Assembly: GCA_964549595.1 (NCBI GenBank)
Contig: CAZJWK010000097.1
Location: forward strand, 1-10,991
Direction: 5' to 3'
Source: CAZQQN01 sp964549595
Lineage (GTDB): Bacteria; Bacteroidota; Bacteroidia; CAILMK01; CAYYUA01
Length of the DNA: 10,991 bases
The number at the start of each line of letters is the position of its first letter. Position 1 is the stretch's first letter. This document shows positions 1-6,963 of this stretch, piece by piece. The notes below the pieces were generated by a model that saw only the letters and a program-made list of their open reading frames with translations, searched no databases and was not told the origin of the DNA. A program made the translations under genes and the position numbers.

Positions 1-67
1 AACCGACAACAATAAGGGCAAGGGCCCCAATCGCAATAGTCAGGGGCCAAAATAATTTGCTCTGCAT
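1..67 (-). CDS. N-terminus of a membrane-anchored or exported protein, cut by the left edge
   Basis: Only the first 22 codons are visible. Read on the minus strand from the ATG at 67-65 they give MQSKLFWPLTIAIGALALIV followed by V and G. This is a short polar head with a lysine at position 4, then an unbroken hydrophobic stretch of about 17 residues. It fits a signal anchor or the first transmembrane helix. It is the only ATG in this frame downstream of an in-frame stop at 115-113, which supports the start. The leader is A/T-rich with no Shine-Dalgarno motif, as is common in Bacteroidota. The family cannot be named from so little sequence. The gene lies in the same direction as icmF but 344 bp beyond its end, so co-transcription is doubtful. 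Confidence 0.5.
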   Translation of the reverse strand, partial: MQSKLFWPLTIAIGALALIVVG

Positions 68-300
68 AGGAATAATATTTTTTAATGACTTTTGAAAGCG
101 GGAGTTTTCTCCTTAGCACTTATTAAATTAACGGGAGACTTTCTTGCTGTATTATGGCGAATTTAAATCTTTTTTTAAGTAAAGACATAAAAACCATGCT
201 TTAAATTTAATAATGTTGATTATATCTGGTTTTTAAAATTTTAACCTTGTTTACCTTTTGGCTTTTTATCTACCCATTGCTATTTTGAATATTTATCAAT

Positions 301-337
301 AAAAAAATGGTAAGTCCAGAAGTGAACCTACCATTTT
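301..337 (-). terminator. Candidate intrinsic terminator of icmF
   Basis: On the minus strand the arms AAAATGGTA (337-329) and TACCATTTT (312-304) can form a 9-bp stem around a 16-nt loop. A run of T corresponding to 307-301 makes up the distal end of the second arm and continues past it. It lies about 75 nt past the icmF stop codon. The stem is mostly A/T and the loop is long, so it would be a weak terminator. Confidence 0.35.
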
Positions 338-348
338 CTGCTATGGTT

Positions 349-364
349 TTTGGTAAATGCCAAA
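349..364 (+). repeat. Small hairpin TTTGG(T)-AAAT-(G)CCAAA
   Basis: TTTGG at 349-353 pairs with CCAAA at 360-364, with a possible inner T-G wobble closing a 4-nt loop. The T tract at 365-369 follows it on the plus strand, which is the wrong direction for icmF or the left-edge gene. It may be part of an end-of-transcript structure or may be chance. No function is claimed. Confidence 0.25.
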
Positions 365-411
365 TTTTTAACTATTCACCGCTAATGAATAATTAAGCCA
401 ACCATTTTCTC

Positions 412-3400
412 TTACATGCTACGGCGGTAACGACCCCCCACATCATACAGGGAATGACTGATCTGACCCAGGGAAGCAACCTTGGTAGTTTCCATTAATT
501 CCTCAAAAATATTCCCGTTTTGGGAAGCCACTTTCTGTAGATTTTTAAGGGCATCCTTAGCTCGTTGTTCATTCCGGCTTTTGAAATTATTGACCATTTC
601 AATCTGGTACTGCTTTTCTTCCTCATCAGATCGAATAACTTCTTCAGGTACCTTGGACGGGGAGCCATCATTGTTAAGAAAAGTATTGACACCGATAATC
701 GGTAATTCACCGGAATGCTTAAGTTTTTCGTAATATAGCGATTCTTCCTGGATTTTATTCCGCTGGTACATGTTTTCCATTGCCCCAAGTACACCACCGC
801 GTTCGGTCAATCGGTCGAATTCCTGGTAAACCGCATCTTCAACCAAGTCAGTAAGTTTTTCAATTATGAAGGATCCCTGATTTGGGTTTTCATTTTGAGC
901 TAACCCTAACTCTTTATTGATAATAAGTTGGATGGCCATGGCTTGTCTTACAGTGTCCTCCGTAGGAGTAGTAATAGCCTCATCGGATGCATTGGTATGT
1001 AGAGAGTTACAATTATCGTAAATGGCATAAAGCGCTTGAAGGGTGGTCCTTATATCATTAAAAGTTATTTCCTGCGCATGAAGGGAGCGCCCGGAAGTTT
1101 GAATATGGTATTTCAGCTTCTGAGCCCGGCTACCTCCCCCATAAAAATACTTGATGGCTTTAGACCAGATTCTGCGGGCTACCCTTCCGATAACAGCATA
1201 TTCGGCATCAATACCATTGGAGAAGAAAAAGGACAGATTCGGACCGAATTCATCAATGTCCATACCCTTGTATAGGTAATATTCAACGTAGGTAAAGGCA
1301 TTACTAAGGGTTAGCGCCAGTTGTGTAATGGGGTTGGCTCCTGCTTCTCCGATGTGGTAACCAGAAATGGAGACCGAATAGAAATTACGGACTTTATTTT
1401 CAATAAAATATTGCTGGACATCCCCCATCATTTTCAGGGCAAATTCTGTTGAAAAAATGCAAGTGTTCTGGGCTTGATCTTCTTTGAGGATATCAGCCTG
1501 GACGGTTCCACGGACTTGTTGAATGGTATCCGCTTTGATTTTTTCATAGGTTTCCTTATCCAAAACCTCATCACCGGTTACGCCTAAAAGCTTAAGTCCT
1601 AAGCCGTTGTTTGTATCCGGCACTTCACCTTGGTAATCAGGCCTGGCCCATCCATTTTTGTCATAGATTTCCTGAATTTGCTTGTCCACTTGTTCTTCCA
1701 TGCCTTGCTCCTTAATATAGAGCTCGCATTGCTGGTCAATAGCCGTATTGAGGAAAAAGCCCAATATCATGGGAGCAGGTCCATTTATGGTCATAGAAAC
1801 GGAAGTCGTGGGGTCTGCCAGGTTGAATCCCGAGTAAAGCTTTTTGGCATCATCCAGGGTGGCGACACTCACGCCCGAATTGCCAACTTTCCCGTAAATA
1901 TCCGGCCGTTTAGCCGGGTCTTCACCATATAAGGTGACAGAATCGAAGGCTGTTGATAACCTGGCAACTCCGGTGCCTTTACTTAGGTAGTGGAATCGCT
2001 TGTTGGTTCTTTCCGGACCGCCCTCTCCGGCAAACATCCGTGTGGGGTCCTCACCTTCTCTTTTAAAAGGGAATACCCCTGAAGTATAAGGAAATTCTCC
2101 CGGTACATTTTCTGTCATTTGCCAATGAAGCAAGTCACCCCAGTCCTGATACTTAGGTAGGGCCACTTTGGGAATTTGCGTACCGGATAAGGTCTCACGG
2201 TGCAGGCTCACTTCAAACTCTTTATTACGGACTTGATAGGTAACCGTATCTCCGCTGTATTGCTCAACCTTTTGAGGCCAGTTGTCCAGTAACTGTTTGG
2301 TTTCGGGCTGAAGGCTTTGCTCTAATTCCTTGTATTGTTGACGAAGCGGCTCTAATTGGCTTTCATCAGCCCCTTTTTGTTCCAACATCCTGATGGTACC
2401 ATCCAATTGGTACATTTGGCTTGCAATGCGGGATTGCTCTTTCACATAACTATCATACCGCTTATTATTGTCTGCTACTTCCGATAAATACCTTACCCGG
2501 TCAGGGGGAATGATGTAAATTTTTTCAGACAAGACATCCACATAGTCGTATGTGGTAGGGAATTCGTGCTTGGTATTTTCTGTCAGGGTGTCCATGGAAA
2601 CTTTGAACAGATTGTTCATCCCGGGATCATTAAACTGGGATGCAATGGTCCCGTATATGGGTAATTGCTCATCATCGGCTTCGAATAGGTGATGGTTGCG
2701 TTTATATTGCTTTCTAACATCCCTTAGGGCATCAAGAGCGCCTTTCTTATCAAATTTGTTAATGGCAACAATGTCTGCGTAATCCAGCATATCGATTTTC
2801 TCAAGCTGGGTAGCGGCTCCGAATTCGGGCGTCATGACATATAGGGACACATCACAATAATCAACTATCGAAGAATCCGCTTGCCCGATTCCTGAGCTTT
2901 CGAGGATTATTAGGTCGTAATCTGCTCTTTTACAGATATCCACCGCATCTTCAATGTAAGGGGAAACGGAAATATTAGGCTGACGAGTAGCCAAGGAGCG
3001 CATATAAGCCCTGTCGGAATGGATGGCGTTCATCCTTATCCGGTCTCCAAGTAAAGCGCCACCGGTCTTTCTTTTAGAAGGATCTACGGATATGATGGCA
3101 ATTTTCTTTTCCTGATATTCATTTAGGAACCTCCTGATCAACTCATCAGTAAGGGAAGATTTACCGGCACCCCCTGTTCCTGTGATGCCTAACACCGGCA
3201 CATCCTTTTCCGTCAATTGGTTGCTCAATTCAGTATGAAATTCCTTTACCTCATCTTCCGGGTGATTTTCCACAAAACTGATGGATTGAGCAATGGCTTG
3301 CGGATCATTTTCTAAAATACCATTGAAATTAACCTGATTGAGGTTGCAGATGGTTTGGAAGTCGGATTCCCCCATGATGTGATTGATCATGCCCTGTAGG

Positions 3401-3798
3401 CCCATTTGTCTGCCGTCATCCGGAGAAAAAATCTTTTTAATCCCGTAATTTTCCAGCTCCTCAATTTCGTGAGGAAGAATGGTACCTCCGCCACCTCCGA
3501 AAATTTTAATATGGCCGGCCCCTTTCTCTTGAAGCAGGTCGTACATGTATTTGAAATATTCCAGATGTCCGCCCTGATAGGAGGTGATGGCTATGCCCTG
3601 GCAATCTTCTTCTATGGCTGTTTCAACAACTTCTTGTACTGACCGGTCATGGCCCAGGTGAATGACTTCGGCCCCTGTTCCCTGGATAATTCGCCGCATC
3701 ACATTGATCGTGGCATCATGACCATCAAATAGCGAAGCCGCTGTAACGATGCGAACCTTATGCTGAGGCGTATATTTTTCTACTTGCTGCTCACTCAT
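412..3798 (-). CDS. icmF: Fused isobutyryl-CoA mutase IcmF (B12 domain, GTPase chaperone and mutase)
   Basis: Adenosylcobalamin-dependent cytoplasmic enzyme that interconverts isobutyryl-CoA and n-butyryl-CoA. Its built-in G-protein chaperone controls cofactor loading. All parts of the 1128-residue chain are visible. The B12-binding domain spans about 12-145, with D25-G26-H27 placing the cobalt-ligand histidine and a glycine run near 101-105. The MeaB-type GTPase spans about 200-410, with the P-loop GTGGAGKS at 207-214 and base-specificity motif NKFD at 347-350. A linker with coiled-coil character follows at about 440-500. The mutase barrel starts near 560, with FPYTSGVFPF at 569-578 and SVSISGYHIGEAG at 808-820. 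By my alignment, methylmalonyl-CoA mutase Tyr89 and Arg207 correspond to Phe589 and Gln777 here, the pair expected of isobutyryl-CoA mutases; this argues against annotation as plain methylmalonyl-CoA mutase. The length is close to that of known IcmF proteins and no frame break is seen. It is divergent from the DUF5606 gene. Confidence 0.95.
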   Translation of the reverse strand: MSEQQVEKYTPQHKVRIVTAASLFDGHDATINVMRRIIQGTGAEVIHLGHDRSVQEVVETAIEEDCQGIAITSYQGGHLEYFKYMYDLLQEKGAGHIKIFGGGGGTILPHEIEELENYGIKKIFSPDDGRQMGLQGMINHIMGESDFQTICNLNQVNFNGILENDPQAIAQSISFVENHPEDEVKEFHTELSNQLTEKDVPVLGITGTGGAGKSSLTDELIRRFLNEYQEKKIAIISVDPSKRKTGGALLGDRIRMNAIHSDRAYMRSLATRQPNISVSPYIEDAVDICKRADYDLIILESSGIGQADSSIVDYCDVSLYVMTPEFGAATQLEKIDMLDYADIVAINKFDKKGALDALRDVRKQYKRNHHLFEADDEQLPIYGTIASQFNDPGMNNLFKVSMDTLTENTKHEFPTTYDYVDVLSEKIYIIPPDRVRYLSEVADNNKRYDSYVKEQSRIASQMYQLDGTIRMLEQKGADESQLEPLRQQYKELEQSLQPETKQLLDNWPQKVEQYSGDTVTYQVRNKEFEVSLHRETLSGTQIPKVALPKYQDWGDLLHWQMTENVPGEFPYTSGVFPFKREGEDPTRMFAGEGGPERTNKRFHYLSKGTGVARLSTAFDSVTLYGEDPAKRPDIYGKVGNSGVSVATLDDAKKLYSGFNLADPTTSVSMTINGPAPMILGFFLNTAIDQQCELYIKEQGMEEQVDKQIQEIYDKNGWARPDYQGEVPDTNNGLGLKLLGVTGDEVLDKETYEKIKADTIQQVRGTVQADILKEDQAQNTCIFSTEFALKMMGDVQQYFIENKVRNFYSVSISGYHIGEAGANPITQLALTLSNAFTYVEYYLYKGMDIDEFGPNLSFFFSNGIDAEYAVIGRVARRIWSKAIKYFYGGGSRAQKLKYHIQTSGRSLHAQEITFNDIRTTLQALYAIYDNCNSLHTNASDEAITTPTEDTVRQAMAIQLIINKELGLAQNENPNQGSFIIEKLTDLVEDAVYQEFDRLTERGGVLGAMENMYQRNKIQEESLYYEKLKHSGELPIIGVNTFLNNDGSPSKVPEEVIRSDEEEKQYQIEMVNNFKSRNEQRAKDALKNLQKVASQNGNIFEELMETTKVASLGQISHSLYDVGGRYRRSM

Positions 3799-3821
3799 AA
3801 GCCATACTTTATTTTAACAGA

Positions 3822-3829
3822 CAAATTTA
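3822..3829 (-). promoter_or_regulatory. Candidate -7 element of the icmF promoter (TAAATTTG)
   Basis: Read on the minus strand this octamer is TAAATTTG, an exact match to the Bacteroidota -7 consensus TAnnTTTG. It lies 23 bp upstream of the icmF ATG and would give a leader of roughly 15-20 nt. I see no clear TTG -33 element at the usual distance, so the call rests on one motif in AT-rich sequence. Confidence 0.45.
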
Positions 3830-3976
3830 AGAATTTTAGTATTTGCATGTTTTTTCTTAATCCTATAACAAGGCCGAACTTTCTACGTTTAAATTCAGAA
3901 AGGTATATTCAGGTTGTTAAAACAAGTGATTTTCTAAAAGCGGTTTTTTAAGAAACGGCTTTTAAAATCAATGCTT

Positions 3977-3984
3977 TATTTTTG
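3977..3984 (+). promoter_or_regulatory. Candidate -7 element of the DUF5606 promoter (TATTTTTG)
   Basis: TATTTTTG matches TAnnTTTG exactly and ends 34 bp before the ATG at 4019, giving a leader of roughly 25-30 nt. The -33 region (about 3950-3957) is T/A-rich but lacks a clean TTG. The position relative to the gene is right for a primary promoter. Confidence 0.5.
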
Positions 3985-4018
3985 AACAAAATTTTAAAAC
4001 TGGAAAAGGACAAAAGAC

Positions 4019-4513
4019 ATGGCATTGAAAGACATTGTGTCAATCACTGGTAAAAGCGGCCTTTATCGGATTATTTCCCGCACTAACAATGGGATAATAG
4101 TAGAGTCCCTTGATGAGCGTAAATCCAAGATGAAAATCAATACCAATTTTCAAATTGCGATTTTGGATGAAATCACTGTTTATACGCAGGATGGTTCGGA
4201 TTTGCATTTGCGCGAGGTGTTCAAGAACATTCAAGCCAGAGATGGTGATCAAACCGCTATCAAACACAAAGCGAAACCGGCCGAGTTGAAAGTATATTTT
4301 GAGGAAGTAGCACCCAATCATGATCCTGACCGTGTCTATCCCTCTGATATTAAGAAAATCATTCAATGGTACAACATTTTAAGTAGTGAAAATATGTTGG
4401 ACCTGGAAAATGAAGAAGAGGAAAATAAAGGGGAAGAGGGGAATGAGGAAGGGCAGGATGGAGATCCTGAGGAAAGTCCATCAGAAAGTACATCACAGGA
4501 GGAGAATCAGTGA
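4019..4513 (+). CDS. DUF5606 domain protein with acidic C-terminal tail
   Basis: A small cytoplasmic protein of unknown function: 164 residues, no signal peptide and no membrane segment. The N-terminal part, about residues 2-60, contains GKSGLYRIISRTNNGIIVES (11-30) and looks like a compact beta-rich domain. This opening (ALKDIV.I.GK.GLY) is how I recognise DUF5606, a family known to me only from Bacteroidota. Residues 60-125 look mixed or helical (DIKKIIQWYNIL at 110-121). From about 129 to the end the chain is almost entirely Glu, Asp, Gly, Ser, Gln and Asn and is probably disordered. The ATG is preceded by a purine-rich leader and a matching -7 element. The gene is head-to-head with icmF and 84 bp before the M3 peptidase; whether it is transcribed with the downstream genes cannot be decided. 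No reaction or partner is established, and none is inferred. Confidence 0.85.
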   Translation: MALKDIVSITGKSGLYRIISRTNNGIIVESLDERKSKMKINTNFQIAILDEITVYTQDGSDLHLREVFKNIQARDGDQTAIKHKAKPAELKVYFEEVAPNHDPDRVYPSDIKKIIQWYNILSSENMLDLENEEEENKGEEGNEEGQDGDPEESPSESTSQEENQ

Positions 4514-4523
4514 TGATTTTCAT

Positions 4524-4531
4524 TATTTTTC
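4524..4531 (+). promoter_or_regulatory. Weak -7-like element before the M3 peptidase gene (TATTTTTC)
   Basis: TATTTTTC matches TAnnTTTG at all but the final base. It lies 66 bp upstream of the peptidase ATG at 4598, in the 84-bp gap after the DUF5606 gene. The inverted repeat TTCAC-N6-GTGAA (4529-4544) overlaps its right edge. It could give the downstream gene cluster its own promoter, but a one-base mismatch in AT-rich DNA is weak evidence. Confidence 0.25.
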
Positions 4532-4597
4532 ACCAAGGTGTGAACAAAATCTCCCTACTAATAGTAAAGCAAATGTCAATCATAATTAATTAAAAAA

Positions 4598-6322
4598 ATG
4601 GTAACTGAATCAAAAGATTTATCCCGTAAAGAGCGGGTGTTTTTACCCGATGAGTTTGAGCTTTCATCTTGGGAATCAGTCAAGCCTTATTTTGAGGATT
4701 TAAAAGATCGAACCCTTGATTCCCTTGAATCCCTCAAAAAATGGATGATAGACAGGAGTGAATTAGATGCCTTTATATCTGAGGATGCAGGTTGGCGGTT
4801 CATCAATCATACTAGCAATACCCAGGATAAAGAAGCGAAAGAACGATACCTTGAGTTCATAAAATCCATTCAACCGAATTTAAGCCCTTACGAGCATGAA
4901 CTTGATAAAAAATTCATGGATTGCCCTTTTAAGGAAGAACTTGACCAGGATTTTTATAAGAATTATATCCGGCTTACTGCCAATAATGTTGAGCTTTACC
5001 GAGAAGAAAACATTCCCCTTTTCTCTGAAATTGAGGAAAAAGCCCAGGAATATGGAAGCATAACCGGTGAGATGACTATTGAAGTGGACGGAAAAGAGTT
5101 AACGGTTCCCCAGGCCTCAGCCTACATGAGAAGTCCGGATCGGGAGAAAAGGAAGGAGGTTTTTGAAAAAATTAATGAAAGGCGTTTACAAGATACTGAG
5201 AAATTGGAATCCCTTTTTAATGAATTAGTAGAAAAGCGGCATCAGGTTGCTACGAATGCCAATTTTGCGAATTACAGGGATTATAAATTCCAGGAATTAG
5301 GGAGGTTTGATTATACCATTGCGGATGTTCAGGATTTTCACAAAGCCATCAGGAATGAGGTGGTACCTTTATTGGAAAAGTCCCATAAAACCAGGAAGCA
5401 AAACCTGAATTTGGCTGAGCTTAAACCTTATGACCTGGCTGTCAATGAAGAAGGTAAGCCGCCTCTTAAACCTGCTAAAGACAGTTCGGATTTAGTGAAT
5501 AAAGTAATTGCCTGTTTTAGCCGTTTAAACCCGGATTTCGGTACCTATATTCAAACCATGAAAGACATGGGGTATCTGGATTTAGAATCCAGGAAAGGCA
5601 AGGCACCGGGAGGCTACAATTATCCGCTGGATGAGATTGGCGTTCCCTTTATTTTTATGAATGCAAGGGGCGATTTTTCTGACCTTGTTACGATGGTTCA
5701 TGAAGGTGGCCATGCAGTACATGCTTTCCTGACCAGGGACTACGAGCTTAATACCTTCAAGCATCCTCCTTCGGAAGTGGCTGAGTTGGCTTCCATGGCA
5801 ATGGAGTTATTGTCTATGGAACATTGGGACGTATTTTTTGACAATGAAGAAGATCTGGTCAGGGCCAAAAAAGATCATCTGAGAAGCATACTCAAGGTTT
5901 TCCCCTGGGTTGCTACCGTAAGTAAGTTTCAGCATTGGATTTACACGAATCCGTCCCATACCGTAAAAGAAAGAGACGAAGCATGGTTTCGAATTCATGA
6001 TGAATTGGGCTCCAGCATAGTGGATTGGGCCGGCTACGAAAAATATAAAACCAAAGATTGGTTAAAGCAACTTCACATTTTTGAAGTGCCTTTTTATTAC
6101 ATTGAATATGCAATCGCCCAAATGGGTGCTTTAGGGGTTTGGAAAAATTTCCGCGAAGATCCCCAAAAGGGTTTAAACCAATATGTTGAGGCCTTAAAAC
6201 TTGGTTACACCAAAACAATACCCGAAATTTACGAGCAAGCAGGGGTCAAATTTGATTTTTCAGAAAACCATTTAAGAGAACTGGCCGATTTTCTTGAAGG
6301 TGAACTCGAAAAATTAAATTGA
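4598..6322 (+). CDS. M3-family oligoendopeptidase (zinc metallopeptidase)
   Basis: A 574-residue cytoplasmic zinc peptidase of the thimet/PepF superfamily. These enzymes cut short peptides inside a closed, mostly helical chamber, and this one probably takes part in peptide turnover. The signature is H368-E369-G-G-H372 within TMVHEGGHAVHAF (365-377): the two histidines bind zinc and Glu369 activates water. SEVAELAS follows at 392-399, placing Glu396 as the likely third zinc ligand, 24 residues after His372. Near the C-terminus, FEVPFYYIEYAIAQMGAL (495-512) carries the tyrosines that in M3 enzymes contact the substrate or transition state. There is no signal peptide. The length suits the family (about 560-600). 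The start at 4598 follows a leader of A and T (aattaattaaaaaa). It is probably the first gene of a unit with the three genes that follow. The exact subtype and substrate preference cannot be read from the sequence. Confidence 0.93.
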   Translation: MVTESKDLSRKERVFLPDEFELSSWESVKPYFEDLKDRTLDSLESLKKWMIDRSELDAFISEDAGWRFINHTSNTQDKEAKERYLEFIKSIQPNLSPYEHELDKKFMDCPFKEELDQDFYKNYIRLTANNVELYREENIPLFSEIEEKAQEYGSITGEMTIEVDGKELTVPQASAYMRSPDREKRKEVFEKINERRLQDTEKLESLFNELVEKRHQVATNANFANYRDYKFQELGRFDYTIADVQDFHKAIRNEVVPLLEKSHKTRKQNLNLAELKPYDLAVNEEGKPPLKPAKDSSDLVNKVIACFSRLNPDFGTYIQTMKDMGYLDLESRKGKAPGGYNYPLDEIGVPFIFMNARGDFSDLVTMVHEGGHAVHAFLTRDYELNTFKHPPSEVAELASMAMELLSMEHWDVFFDNEEDLVRAKKDHLRSILKVFPWVATVSKFQHWIYTNPSHTVKERDEAWFRIHDELGSSIVDWAGYEKYKTKDWLKQLHIFEVPFYYIEYAIAQMGALGVWKNFREDPQKGLNQYVEALKLGYTKTIPEIYEQAGVKFDFSENHLRELADFLEGELEKLN

Positions 6323-6351
6323 CCTGATAGGCTTAAGGAATGATTTGACCC

Positions 6352-6963
6352 ATGAAAATTATTTGCGTTGGTAGAAATTATGCGGCCCATGCAGAAGAGC
6401 TAAACAACGAGCTTCCCCAAAAACCGGTAATTTTTTTAAAGCCTGATACTGCTCTGTTAAAGGATAACAAACCCTTTTTTCTGCCCGAATTTTCACAAGA
6501 TATCCAGTATGAGGGAGAAGTGGTTTTAAGGATTAACCGGAATGGAAAAAGCATTGAAGAAAAATTTGCCCATAAGTATTTTGATCAGGTTACGCTTGGA
6601 ATAGATTTTACGGCCAGGGATATTCAAAGGACTTTAAAAGAAAAACGGGTTAGCTGGGAATTGGCAAAGGGATTTGACGGTAGTGCTCCCATCGGGGAAA
6701 TGGTACCCATTAATGATTTTTTGAATATTCGTAATTTGCATTTTAGCCTCTTTAAAAACGGGGAAATGGTCCAAAGCGGAAATACCCATGACATGCTATT
6801 TTCTTTTGAAAAAATTATTGCTTACGTCTCTCAATATATAACACTTAGAATGGGAGATTTGATCTTTACAGGAACCCCGGAAGGTGTGGGTTCGGTTAGT
6901 ATAGGAGACAGGTTTGAAGGCTTCCTTGAAAAAAATCAAGTTTTTGATTGTAAGGTAAAATGA
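6352..6963 (+). CDS. Fumarylacetoacetate hydrolase-family protein, FAHD1-like (acylpyruvase or oxaloacetate decarboxylase)
   Basis: A 203-residue single-domain member of the FAH superfamily, acting in the cytoplasm on 2-oxo-dicarboxylate or acylpyruvate substrates with a Mg2+ or Mn2+ ion. The start MKIICVGRNYAAHAEEL is the usual opening of the FAHD1/YcgM branch. Glu54, Glu56 (QYEGEVVLRI, 52-61) and Asp85 (GIDFTARD, 83-90) are the metal ligands. Lys106 (AKGFDGSAP, 105-113) is the conserved lysine, and TGTPEGVG (173-180) closes the active site. His13, Glu16 and Gln92 match the catalytic residues I recall from human FAHD1. Possible activities are acylpyruvate hydrolysis, oxaloacetate decarboxylation or keto-enol tautomerisation; sequence alone does not separate them. 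The gene starts 29 nt after the M3 peptidase stop, and its TGA overlaps the next gene's ATG (ATGA), so the two are probably translated from one mRNA. Confidence 0.9.
   Translation: MKIICVGRNYAAHAEELNNELPQKPVIFLKPDTALLKDNKPFFLPEFSQDIQYEGEVVLRINRNGKSIEEKFAHKYFDQVTLGIDFTARDIQRTLKEKRVSWELAKGFDGSAPIGEMVPINDFLNIRNLHFSLFKNGEMVQSGNTHDMLFSFEKIIAYVSQYITLRMGDLIFTGTPEGVGSVSIGDRFEGFLEKNQVFDCKVK

Larger units (their letters stand above)
68..411. other. AT-rich intergenic region with two small hairpins
   Basis: These 344 bases separate the end of icmF from the start of the partial gene at the left edge. No reading frame in it looks like a gene, and I found no exact TAnnTTTG element on the minus strand to act as promoter for the left-edge gene. 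Two inverted repeats sit at the icmF-proximal end (304-337 and 349-364). The 10-mer ACCATTTTCT occurs at 330-339 and again at 401-410, which is probably chance in such biased sequence. I see nothing else here. Confidence 0.6.

Noticed and set aside
495..797. Minus-strand 100-codon frame inside the icmF 3' part
   Set aside because: It is an alternative frame fully inside a clearly coding, unbroken icmF sequence.
4556..4566. Palindrome TACTA-A-TAGTA before the M3 peptidase gene
   Set aside because: Only five base pairs per arm, all but one A/T, and not extended on either side; it is expected by chance in this AT-rich gap.
4386..4589. A 67-codon plus-strand frame with a very basic translation
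   Set aside because: It is the shifted frame of the acidic tail of the DUF5606 gene. Purine-rich codons for Glu and Gly read as Lys and Arg when shifted; there is no independent leader or family match.
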